Assembly (NCBI GenBank): GCA_964492185.1 | Contig: CAZBJH010000126.1 | Location: 1-9,458, forward strand | DNA from: JAFGSZ01 sp964492185 | GTDB taxonomy: Bacteria > Bacteroidota > Bacteroidia > Bacteroidales > UBA10428 | Direction of reading: 5' to 3' | Length of the DNA stretch: 9,458 nucleotides | Shown: positions 1 to 4,999 of the stretch, piece by piece | Numbering within the stretch: position 1 is the stretch's first letter | How the letters are laid out: every line of letters starts with the position of its first letter | Position numbers and translations under genes: made by a program | The notes under the pieces: model-generated | The model's input: the letters and a program-made list of their open reading frames with translations, nothing else | Told to the model about the DNA's origin: nothing | Database searches by the model: none

Positions 1-62
1 AAGAGCTCACTTTTAAATAAGTTCTTTAACTCACTTAAAAAAGTAAGTTAAAGAGCTCACTT
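1..62. repeat. 12-base direct repeat AAGAGCTCACTT, two copies
   Basis: AAGAGCTCACTT is present identically at 1-12 and 51-62. Each copy contains the palindrome GAGCTC. The two copies bracket the hairpin at 20-57, and the right copy overlaps its 3' arm. The left copy touches the window edge, so the true extent is unknown. Confidence 0.75.
20..57. repeat. Hairpin-forming inverted repeat
   Basis: Positions 20-36 pair with 41-57 around an AAAA loop (37-40). The core CTTTAACTCACTT pairs with AAGTAAGTTAAAG with one mismatch, and four more outer positions pair if one G-T wobble is allowed. There is no T-run on either side typical of a terminator. It may be the centre of a larger repeat element that continues past the left edge. 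Confidence 0.7.
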
Positions 63-72
63 CGTTCGGTTT

Positions 73-105
73 GCGCGCCTTGATCTCGAACATTCTGAAC
101 AAACA
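73..105 (-). repeat. Fragment of dispersed palindromic repeat (copy 2)
   Basis: Read on the minus strand, these 33 bases match 3595-3627 on the plus strand at 31 of 33 positions, so the two copies are inverted relative to each other. The shared core is TGTTCAGAATGTTCG followed by GATCAAGGCG. Beyond the shared part the sequences diverge: this copy leads into the hairpin at 20-57, whereas the other leads into its own A/T-rich palindrome. It looks like one arm of a family of intergenic palindromic repeats. Confidence 0.75.
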
Positions 106-246
106 TTAAGAGTTTATTGACAAACACTAATTGTCAATTTTATCAGGCTTTATGCACTATGCTTACCTTAAGTGAAATCAGGCTTTCAACCTGCTGATAT
201 AAGAAGGGAGAAGGGCGGGAAATTTGCAGTTTTGCGAAAAAACATT

Positions 247-810
247 TCAAACTGTCATAATATCTTTTTCCTTGGCTTCGATAATGTCATCAACCTGTTT
301 TGAATAATTATTTGTCAATTCCTGAACTTCGTTTTCAGCATCTTTGGCAAGGTCTTCGGAAAGTCCTTCTTTCTGAAGCTTTTTAAATTCCTCATTAGCT
401 TCCCTTCTTGCATTACGTATACTGATCCTGGTGTTTTCAGCCATGTTTTTAATTTGTTTTACCAGGTTCAGCCTTCTTTCTTCAGTAAGGGCGGGTACGA
501 GGATTCTTATAAGTTCACCGTTATTTGCAGGATTGAGGCCTAAATTTGCAGCTTGTATTGCTTTTTCAATAGGATCAATCATATTCTTTTCCCAGGGCTG
601 GATCAGGATGGTACGTGCATCGGGGGTACTGATGTTTGAAACCTGGTTAAGGGGAGTGATTACACCGTAATAGTCAACTGTTATACCGTCAAGCATAGCA
701 GGATTGGCTTTCCCGGCACGTACATGTGCAAGCTCATCTTCAAGATGCAGAGCAGCTTTATCCATTTTTTCCCTGGCCACATCAATAACTAACTGAACTT
801 CTTCTTCCAT
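247..810 (-). CDS. frr: Ribosome recycling factor
   Basis: Ribosome recycling factor acts in the cytoplasm with EF-G to split post-termination ribosomes and release mRNA and deacylated tRNA. The 187-residue protein is the usual length (about 185). The N-terminal helix carries ELAHVRAGKANPAML (26-40), matching the family's helix I. The middle beta domain holds VDYYG and STPDARTILIQPWEK. The C-terminal half has TEERRLNLVKQIK and RISIRNARREAN, the conserved basic helices of the three-helix bundle. The ATG start puts MEEEVQLV in the family's usual position. The gene follows pyrH on the same strand after a 100-base gap, the common bacterial pairing pyrH-frr. No Shine-Dalgarno is visible before the start (TTTCAATCCT), as is usual in Bacteroidota. 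The gene looks intact. Confidence 0.97.
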   Translation of the reverse strand: MEEEVQLVIDVAREKMDKAALHLEDELAHVRAGKANPAMLDGITVDYYGVITPLNQVSNISTPDARTILIQPWEKNMIDPIEKAIQAANLGLNPANNGELIRILVPALTEERRLNLVKQIKNMAENTRISIRNARREANEEFKKLQKEGLSEDLAKDAENEVQELTNNYSKQVDDIIEAKEKDIMTV

Positions 811-870
811 AGGATTGAAATTTTACAGGATTTAGTTTAAATATTGACATTAATGTGAATTATTTATAAA

Positions 871-878
871 CAAATTTA
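871..878 (-). promoter_or_regulatory. Possible -7 promoter element before frr
   Basis: On the minus strand this reads TAAATTTG, an exact match to the Bacteroidota -7 consensus TAnnTTTG. No good -33 TTTG lies about 19 bases upstream, so the call rests on one element in A/T-rich sequence. If real, transcription would start near 864 and give frr a leader of about 50 bases, independent of pyrH. Confidence 0.3.
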
Positions 879-910
879 GGAATTTATTTTTGGGCAACAG
901 CCGGCAAATA

Positions 911-1621
911 TTAATTTCTGACAATTGTACCTATTTCTTCACCGGTAATAAGTTTTTTCAAATTTCCTTTTTTATTCATATTAAACACAATAACAGGCAT
1001 ATTATTTTCCCTGCACATAGTAAAAGCTGTAAGGTCCATTATTTTTAACCCTTTATTGTAGGCATCACTAAATGTGATAGAATCAAATTTTTTTGCTTTC
1101 TTGTTTTTTTCCGGGTCATCGCTGAAAACACCGTCCACCCGCGTACCTTTCAATATTGCATCTGCTTCAATCTCTATGCCCCGTAAGGCGGCGGCTGTGT
1201 CAGTCGTAAAATAAGGATTCCCCGTACCAAAGGCGAATATTACGACATCTCCGTGTTTCATTGCCTGCAATGCTTTTTGTTTGCTGTAGTGTTCCCCCAC
1301 GGGATCCATATTAATGGCGGTTAATAGTTTCGCGGAATTGCCGATCCGTTCAAATTCCGACTGCAGGGCAAGGCCATTGATCACTGTGGCAAGCATACCC
1401 ATATAATCACCTTTAACACGGTCGATACCGTTCTCAGTACCTGAAATACCCCTGAATATATTACCGCCTCCTATCACAATGCCGACTTCGGCTCCCAGGT
1501 TGATCAACTCCTGGATTTCAGTGATGTAATCATTCAACCGGTGTGCATCTATACCATGATCGCTGTTGCCCGTCAGTGCTTCACCACTTAATTTCAGCAG
1601 TACGCGTTTATATTTGACCAT
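911..1621 (-). CDS. pyrH: UMP kinase
   Basis: UMP kinase phosphorylates UMP to UDP with ATP in pyrimidine nucleotide synthesis. The bacterial enzyme is a hexamer of the amino-acid-kinase fold. With the ATG at 1619-1621 the protein has 236 residues, the normal length. Motifs in order are KLSGEAL (10-16, phosphate binding), GGGNIFRG (51-58), DYMGMLATVINGLAL (72-86), GTGNPYFTTDTAA (132-144, UMP and ATP contacts), then DGVFSDDP and MDLTAFTMC near the C-terminus. A longer reading from a TTG at 1636 would add only MIYRK, which lies outside the family alignment, so I prefer the ATG. The gene is separated from tsf by a strong terminator and probably has its own promoter. Its neighbour frr lies 100 bases downstream. 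Confidence 0.97.
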   Translation of the reverse strand: MVKYKRVLLKLSGEALTGNSDHGIDAHRLNDYITEIQELINLGAEVGIVIGGGNIFRGISGTENGIDRVKGDYMGMLATVINGLALQSEFERIGNSAKLLTAINMDPVGEHYSKQKALQAMKHGDVVIFAFGTGNPYFTTDTAAALRGIEIEADAILKGTRVDGVFSDDPEKNKKAKKFDSITFSDAYNKGLKIMDLTAFTMCRENNMPVIVFNMNKKGNLKKLITGEEIGTIVRN

Positions 1622-1642
1622 CTTTCTATAAATCAAATTTCT

Positions 1643-1674
1643 GAAAATTAGTATTTATTATACATTTTACCAAA
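1643..1674 (-). promoter_or_regulatory. Possible pyrH promoter
   Basis: On the minus strand a TTTG (1674-1671) is followed after 20 bases by TAATTTTC (1650-1643), a seven-of-eight spaced match to the Bacteroidota pattern TTTG-N19/20-TAnnTTTG. The TTTG lies at the end of the T-tract of the tsf terminator, so termination and re-initiation would be packed together. Predicted initiation near 1637 leaves a leader of roughly 15 bases before the ATG at 1621. The match is imperfect, so this is tentative. Confidence 0.35.
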
Positions 1675-1706
1675 CAAAAAAAGAGGGTTTAAACCCTCTT
1701 TCTCTT
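1673..1706 (-). terminator. Intrinsic terminator after tsf
   Basis: Positions 1680-1701 form a perfect self-complementary stem whose core is GAGGGTTTAAACCCTC. On the minus strand the stem is followed by a run of T residues ending in GTTTGG. It starts about 28 bases past the tsf stop. This is a textbook Rho-independent terminator closing the rplM-rpsI-rpsB-tsf unit. The perfect symmetry also gives an A-run on the other side, so it could in principle act in both directions, but no plus-strand gene reaches it. Confidence 0.88.
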
Positions 1707-1728
1707 ATATCATAGTATGTGAAAATGA

Positions 1729-2556
1729 TCAATTCGATAGTGAATACCGCAGGAACCCGGTTACAGTCAGATCTTTGTCTGTTTCCTGAAGGTATTGACG
1801 CACTGATTTTTTTGCATCCCTGGTAAAATCCTGATTTAATAAAGTATTGTCTTTGAAGAATTTTTTCAGTTTTCCTTCTGCAATCCTGTTGACAATATTT
1901 TCGGGTTTACCTTCAGCAAGAGCCTGTTCACGACCGATTTCTTTCTCTTTTTCTTTCACTTCCCCGGGTACATCTGATTCATCTATAGCTACTGGATTCA
2001 TAGCGGCAATTTGCATGGCGATGTCTTTGCCAACCTGGTAATCTGCTTTTTGGTTCAATCCAGCAAGTGTTGCCAGCTTATTTCCCGGATGAATATAGGG
2101 TATCACCTGTGCTGCTTCCAATTTAGCATAGTAGGTAAGCTCTAATTTCTCGCCTATGATACCTACTTCTTCTGTTACCCTGTCTTCAACCTGTTTACCA
2201 TCAATGCTCAACTGTTTCAGAGCATTAAGATCGGCAGGCTTCTGAGTCAGTGCCAGGTCAAGTATATCATTAGCAAGTTTTACAAAGCCTTCATTTTTGG
2301 CAACAAAATCTGTTTCACAATTCAGTACTATCATTGCACCGAATGTGGCATCTCCCGATGCTTTTGCAAGAACAACGCCTTCTGAAGCTTCCCTGTCAGC
2401 ACGCTTATTGGCTACTGCCTGACCTTTTTTACGAATAATTTCAACTGCCTTATCTAAATCGCCATTTGCTTCCTGAAGGGCTTTTTTACAGTCCATCATA
2501 CCGGCGCCTGTGGTCTTTCTGAGTTTACTAACCTCAGTTGCGGTTATTTGTGTCAT
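1729..2556 (-). CDS. tsf: Elongation factor Ts
   Basis: EF-Ts is the guanine nucleotide exchange factor that regenerates EF-Tu-GTP from EF-Tu-GDP during elongation. The 275-residue protein opens with the UBA-like N-terminal domain containing LRKTTGAGMMDCKKAL (12-27), the family signature. It continues with TDFVAKN (82-88), the core motif whose Asp and Phe contact the EF-Tu nucleotide site. The C-terminal part ends in a region rich in KSVRQYLQ-type sequence, as in other EF-Ts proteins. The start is the only ATG that leaves the N-terminal signature in its usual place. It lies 28 bases after rpsB, the near-universal rpsB-tsf pairing, and the unit ends with a strong terminator about 28 bases past the stop. 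No Shine-Dalgarno is evident (AAGTATATTAAGTT before the ATG). Confidence 0.97.
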   Translation of the reverse strand: MTQITATEVSKLRKTTGAGMMDCKKALQEANGDLDKAVEIIRKKGQAVANKRADREASEGVVLAKASGDATFGAMIVLNCETDFVAKNEGFVKLANDILDLALTQKPADLNALKQLSIDGKQVEDRVTEEVGIIGEKLELTYYAKLEAAQVIPYIHPGNKLATLAGLNQKADYQVGKDIAMQIAAMNPVAIDESDVPGEVKEKEKEIGREQALAEGKPENIVNRIAEGKLKKFFKDNTLLNQDFTRDAKKSVRQYLQETDKDLTVTGFLRYSLSN

Positions 2557-2584
2557 AACTTAATATACTTTTAGAAAATTGTAT

Positions 2585-3487
2585 TTATTTGGATATTCTT
2601 TCCCTTTTGACCGGAGATTTTTTTGCAGATGATTTTTTTGCAGATGATTTTTTGGTTTGAACATCCATTTCTTCTTCATCTTCGTCGTGTGCATGTACTT
2701 TTACATTTTCTTCTTCCCCGGCTTCCGGTTCATCACTTTCATCACCACGTCGGGCAACTTTTTTGTCTTTTTTGGATGACACATCCTTTTCTTTTTCCAT
2801 CTTACGTTCATCGAGCCCTTCCTGTATTGCTTTACATACAATATCAGTGATCAGTGAGATGGACTTGGATGCATCGTCGTTTGCCGGAATAGCGAAATCG
2901 ACCATATTAGGATCTGAATTGGTATCAACAATAGCAAATACCGGGATGTTAAGCCGGTTTGCTTCCCGAACCGCTATAGATTCTTTGGAAATATCAACAA
3001 TAAACATTGCAGCAGGGAGCCTGGTAAGATCAGATATGCTCCCCAGGTTTTTATCCAGCTTAGCGCGTTGACGGGTTATTTGCAGTCTTTCTCTCTTTGA
3101 CATATTATCGAAGGTGCCGTCAGTGGCCATCTTATCGATAGCTGCCATTTTTTTCACTGCTTTCCTGATCGTTGGAAAATTTGTAAGCATTCCACCGGGC
3201 CATCTTTCTGTAACATACGGCATATTGATCTGCTTTACTTTTTCAGCGACTATCTCCTTGGCTTGTTTTTTTGTAGCTACAAAAAGGATCTTTCTGCCTG
3301 ATTTGGCTATTTGTTTCAGGGCAGAACAGGCCTCATCAATTTTCGCCACCGTTTTTTGCAGGTCAATAATATGTATCCCGTTGCGTTCCATAAAAATATA
3401 TGGTGCCATGCTGGGATTCCACTTTCTTTTCAGATGGCCGAAATGTACACCTGCATCGAGTAATTCATTAAAATTTGTTCTTGGCAT
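2585..3487 (-). CDS. rpsB: Small-subunit ribosomal protein S2 with long charged tail
   Basis: S2 is a late-assembling protein of the 30S subunit, needed with S1 for mRNA binding. From the ATG at 3485-3487 the protein has 300 residues and begins MPRTNFNELLDAGVHFGHLKRKWNP in family register (first 20 or so residues); a longer frame reaches 3520 but adds a non-homologous segment, so I rejected it. The core shows IIDLQKT, ATKKQAKEIV, RWPGGMLTNF and, later, AIVDTNSDP, all conserved S2 blocks. Most bacterial S2 proteins stop soon after KAIQEGL. Here about 74 more residues follow: a basic stretch, an acidic stretch (GDESDEPEAGEEE through DEDEEEMD) and a Lys/Ser-rich end with SSAKK repeated. Gene order rpsB-tsf is standard; a 245-base gap with a palindromic element separates it from rpsI upstream. 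Confidence 0.96.
   Translation of the reverse strand: MPRTNFNELLDAGVHFGHLKRKWNPSMAPYIFMERNGIHIIDLQKTVAKIDEACSALKQIAKSGRKILFVATKKQAKEIVAEKVKQINMPYVTERWPGGMLTNFPTIRKAVKKMAAIDKMATDGTFDNMSKRERLQITRQRAKLDKNLGSISDLTRLPAAMFIVDISKESIAVREANRLNIPVFAIVDTNSDPNMVDFAIPANDDASKSISLITDIVCKAIQEGLDERKMEKEKDVSSKKDKKVARRGDESDEPEAGEEENVKVHAHDEDEEEMDVQTKKSSAKKSSAKKSPVKRERISK
2616..2653. repeat. 15-base tandem repeat inside the rpsB tail
   Basis: The unit GATTTTTTTGCAGAT occurs at 2616-2630 and 2631-2645, followed by a partial third copy from 2646. It encodes the repeated Ser-Ser-Ala-Lys-Lys of the S2 tail. Each full unit carries seven T residues in a row, so the array could change in copy number or slip, altering the tail length in 5-residue steps or shifting the frame near the stop. 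Confidence 0.85.
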
Positions 3488-3530
3488 AATAAAATATTGT
3501 TTACATTCTATAATTGTCAACCATCAAGTA

Positions 3531-3571
3531 GTTCCAACTTCCCGGAAGTCTCAACAGTTTAGATACTAAAC
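3531..3571 (-). promoter_or_regulatory. Two small hairpins in the rpsB leader
   Basis: Two inverted repeats sit 44-84 bases before the rpsB start. On the minus strand the first to be transcribed is GTTTAG-TAT-CTAAAC (3571-3557). The next is GACTTC-CGG-GAAGTT (3550-3536), which extends outward through a small internal loop to GTT pairing with AAC (3555-3531). Many S2 operons are controlled by S2 binding to their own leader, so an autoregulatory site is possible, but I do not recognise a known leader class here. Confidence 0.3.
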
Positions 3572-3593
3572 ACGGTTTATTTATTAACTCGTA

Positions 3594-3713
3594 GTGTTTG
3601 TTCAGAATGTTCGGGATCAAGGCGTGCGAAAATTTTAAACCGCAGTATACTGAAGTATTTGAGGATTTAAAATTTGAGCAACAACGCGGATATCGGACAT
3701 TATGTATTAACAC
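3594..3713. repeat. About 120-base imperfect palindromic element (copy 1)
   Basis: The whole stretch folds back on itself around the centre ATACT-GA-AGTAT (3647-3658). Paired blocks from outside in are GTGTT with AACAC, AATGT with ACATT, GATC with GATAT, AATTTTAAA with TTTAAAATT, and ATACT with AGTAT, with mismatches between them. Its left arm (3595-3627) recurs inverted at 73-105 with two differences. It sits between rpsI and rpsB with no coding sense of its own; open frames crossing it on both strands are a side effect of its symmetry. It resembles the non-coding palindromic repeats scattered through Bacteroidota intergenic regions, possibly moved by a transposase elsewhere in the genome. 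Confidence 0.8.
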
Positions 3714-3732
3714 TAAACAAAGGTTGAATTTC

Positions 3733-4119
3733 CTAACGCTTACTAAATTGAAATCTTTTTCTTGCCTTGGGTTGCCCAGGCTTTTTACGTTCTACTTCAC
3801 GCGGATCACGTGTAAGAAACTTACTGGCTTTCAAAAGGCTTTTATTTTCGGGGTCAAGTTTCACAAGTGCCCTGGAAATACCGAGCCTTACAGCTTCAGC
3901 CTGCCCTTTAATGCCTCCTCCGTATAATATTACATTAATATCATATTTTTCTGTTGCTTCAAGTGTGCTTAAAGGTTGCTGAACCATATATTGCAGTTGC
4001 CGTAACGGAAAATATTCTTTAAAATCACGTTTATTGATAATGATGTTTCCTTTTCCTTCATCAATATATACACGCGCTACGGCTGATTTTCTTCTTCCTA
4101 CGGTGTTAATTACTTCCAT
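3733..4119 (-). CDS. rpsI: Small-subunit ribosomal protein S9
   Basis: S9 is part of the 30S head; its C-terminal tail reaches the P-site tRNA. The 128-residue protein is the usual size. It begins MEVINTVGRRKSAVARVYI, with the family block GRRKSAVARV (8-17). The middle has GGGIKGQAEAVRLGISRAL, the S9 signature, and it ends KKPGQPKARKRFQFSKR, where the terminal SKR is the conserved tRNA-contacting tail. The start lies only two bases after the rplM stop, so the two are almost certainly translated together, the universal rplM-rpsI pair. Downstream a 245-base gap with the palindromic element precedes rpsB. There is no sign of damage. Confidence 0.98.
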   Translation of the reverse strand: MEVINTVGRRKSAVARVYIDEGKGNIIINKRDFKEYFPLRQLQYMVQQPLSTLEATEKYDINVILYGGGIKGQAEAVRLGISRALVKLDPENKSLLKASKFLTRDPREVERKKPGQPKARKRFQFSKR

Positions 4120-4121
4120 AA

Positions 4122-4577
4122 TTATTTAATCGAGTTAAGATTGATCTCTTTTGGTTGCTGGGCTTGATGCGGATGCTCCGGACCGGTATAAACGAACATG
4201 TTATTAAACAGAACACTGCCAAGACGGTTTTTTGGCAACATGCCTTTAACCGCATGCTCAATAAGGCGCTCGGGTTTCTTTGCCATTATCTCTTCCGGTG
4301 TAGTTGTTTTCTGTCCCCCCGGATATCCGGAATGACTGAAGTGTTTACGATCTGTCATTTTCTTACCGGTAAGCCTGACTTTTTCCGCGTTTATAATGAT
4401 CATATTATCACCACAATCAACATGAGGGGTAAAGTCAGGTTTATTCTTCCCCCGTAATATCTTTGCCACTATTGATGCTAATCTTCCTAACGGCTGGTTA
4501 GTAGCATCAACTACATACCAGTCTTTCGTCACTGTAGCACTGTTTGCCGACCTGGTTTTGTATTTTAAGGTATCCAC
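4122..4577 (-). CDS. rplM: Large-subunit ribosomal protein L13, GTG start
   Basis: L13 is an early-assembling protein of the 50S subunit. The 151-residue product shows VVDATNQPLGRLAS, KPDFTPHVDCGDNMIIINAEKV, HSGYPGGQK and AVKGMLPKNRLGS in order, then YTGPEHPHQAQQP, all typical of L13; Bacteroidota versions commonly begin MDTLxYKT, as here. The start codon is GTG (4575-4577), and the codon directly before it in frame is a TAA stop, so no earlier start is possible. It is the first gene of the unit, about 64 bases from a well-formed promoter, and rpsI follows after two bases. Confidence 0.97.
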   Translation of the reverse strand: MDTLKYKTRSANSATVTKDWYVVDATNQPLGRLASIVAKILRGKNKPDFTPHVDCGDNMIIINAEKVRLTGKKMTDRKHFSHSGYPGGQKTTTPEEIMAKKPERLIEHAVKGMLPKNRLGSVLFNNMFVYTGPEHPHQAQQPKEINLNSIK

Positions 4578-4640
4578 TTATGTAATAGCTTTTATTTAAT
4601 TATCAATATGTTAATCCAATCATTCGAAAATTGTGGAGTG

Positions 4641-4670
4641 CAAAAATACAATTATTTTTTATTATACAAT
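4641..4670 (-). promoter_or_regulatory. Promoter of the rplM-rpsI-rpsB-tsf unit
   Basis: On the minus strand ATTG (4670-4667) is followed after 18 bases by TATTTTTG (4648-4641). The second element is a perfect match to the Bacteroidota -7 consensus TAnnTTTG and the first matches the -33 TTTG at three of four bases. Transcription would begin near 4634, giving a leader of about 57 bases before the rplM GTG. The spacer is almost pure A/T. Confidence 0.7.
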
Positions 4671-4702
4671 AAGATTCTCTGGAATTTATAAGTAATTATT
4701 AT

Positions 4703-4758
4703 GTTGAGAGGTTGAGGAGTTTAGAAGTTGAGGAGTTGGGAAGTTGGGGAGTTGAGGA
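4703..4758. repeat. Tandem array of seven 8-base units (GTTGAGGA)
   Basis: Seven units follow in exact 8-base register from 4703: GTTGAGAG, GTTGAGGA, GTTTAGAA, GTTGAGGA, GTTGGGAA, GTTGGGGA and GTTGAGGA. Three are identical and the others differ at one to three positions. The array is entirely G, T and A on this strand. It is non-coding and lies upstream of both divergent transcription units. Confidence 0.85.
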
Positions 4759-4788
4759 GATAAAACTTTCTTTTTAGCAGTAGGTATT

Positions 4789-4812
4789 CCCCTACTGGGG
4801 GTAGGGGTGGGG
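4789..4812. repeat. C/G-rich hairpin with three G-runs
   Basis: CCCCTAC (4789-4795) pairs perfectly with GTAGGGG (4801-4807) around the loop TGGGG. A further GGGG follows at 4809-4812. The hairpin stands out in A/T-rich surroundings. No T-tract follows on the plus strand, so it is not an obvious terminator; similar C/G-rich motifs are common between genes in Bacteroidota. Confidence 0.7.
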
Positions 4813-4923
4813 TCCGTGCGTTTATTTGTTAATAAGAAAAGATTCTGCCGGTCTTGCAGGTCCCTTGCTAAAATGTTAGCGGTATGTTAAATTTTTTTTC
4901 ACTTTTCCATCTTATCACTGTTC

Positions 4924-4950
4924 AGCTTTGAGCTTTGAGCTTTGAGCTTT
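4924..4950. repeat. Tandem array of 7-base units (AGCTTTG)
   Basis: Three perfect copies of AGCTTTG (4924-4944) are followed by a fourth that is incomplete (AGCTTT). The array ends 27 bases before the promoter -7 element of the glycosylase gene. Each unit contains TTTG, the same four bases as the Bacteroidota -33 promoter element. Confidence 0.88.
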
Positions 4951-4977
4951 TTTCCTTCCGGCTTTGTACTTTATTAC

Positions 4978-4985
4978 TATTTTTG
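4978..4985 (+). promoter_or_regulatory. -7 promoter element of the glycosylase gene
   Basis: TATTTTTG is a perfect match to TAnnTTTG and identical to the -7 element of the rplM promoter. No TTTG lies at the expected 18-20 bases upstream; the nearest ones are 11 bases (4963-4966) and 33 bases (4941-4944) away. Initiation would fall near 4992, just before the ATG at 5000, giving a very short leader. Confidence 0.5.
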
Positions 4986-4999
4986 CACAAAATATTAAA

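Larger units (their letters stand above)
1..246. other. Gene-free left edge with repeats
   Basis: I see no coding region here. The stretch lies downstream of frr and holds a hairpin (20-57), a 12-base direct repeat (1-12 and 51-62) and a fragment of a dispersed repeat (73-105). A 10-base direct repeat, ATCAGGCTTT, occurs at 142-151 and 177-186; the second copy can pair weakly with CCTGCTGAT just after it. A nearly pure purine tract spans about 200-223. No convincing intrinsic terminator for frr is visible: the sequence just past its stop forms only a weak A/T hairpin. Confidence 0.7.
4578..4999. other. Divergent intergenic region rich in simple repeats
   Basis: These roughly 420 bases separate the minus-strand ribosomal unit from the plus-strand glycosylase. 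I see no gene. The region holds a promoter at each end, an 8-base tandem array (4703-4758), a C/G-rich hairpin with G-runs (4789-4812) and a 7-base tandem array (4924-4950). Between 4813 and 4923 I see nothing recognisable. Confidence 0.75.

Noticed and set aside
3488..3520. Upstream extension of rpsB (MTIIECKQYFI)
   Set aside because: The added residues do not fit the S2 N-terminus; MPRTNFNELLDAGVHFGH from 3487 does.
3501..3713. Minus-strand open frame of 70 codons over the palindrome
   Set aside because: It lies almost wholly in repeat and leader sequence, overlaps the rpsB start region and has no family resemblance.
3598..3927. Plus-strand open frame of 109 codons crossing the palindromic element and rpsI
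   Set aside because: Half of it is antisense to rpsI and the rest is the palindrome itself; such frames arise from the repeat and have no recognisable domain or promoter.
4789..4812. Intramolecular G-quadruplex
   Set aside because: Only three runs of four or more G residues are present nearby; a standard three-layer quadruplex needs four runs, and the hairpin competes.
4703..4950. CRISPR array
   Set aside because: The repeats are 7-8 bases in head-to-tail contact with no unique spacers.
4964..4999. TTG start for the glycosylase adding 12 residues
   Set aside because: It overlaps the predicted -7 promoter element, and the family N-terminus is already complete from the ATG at 5000.
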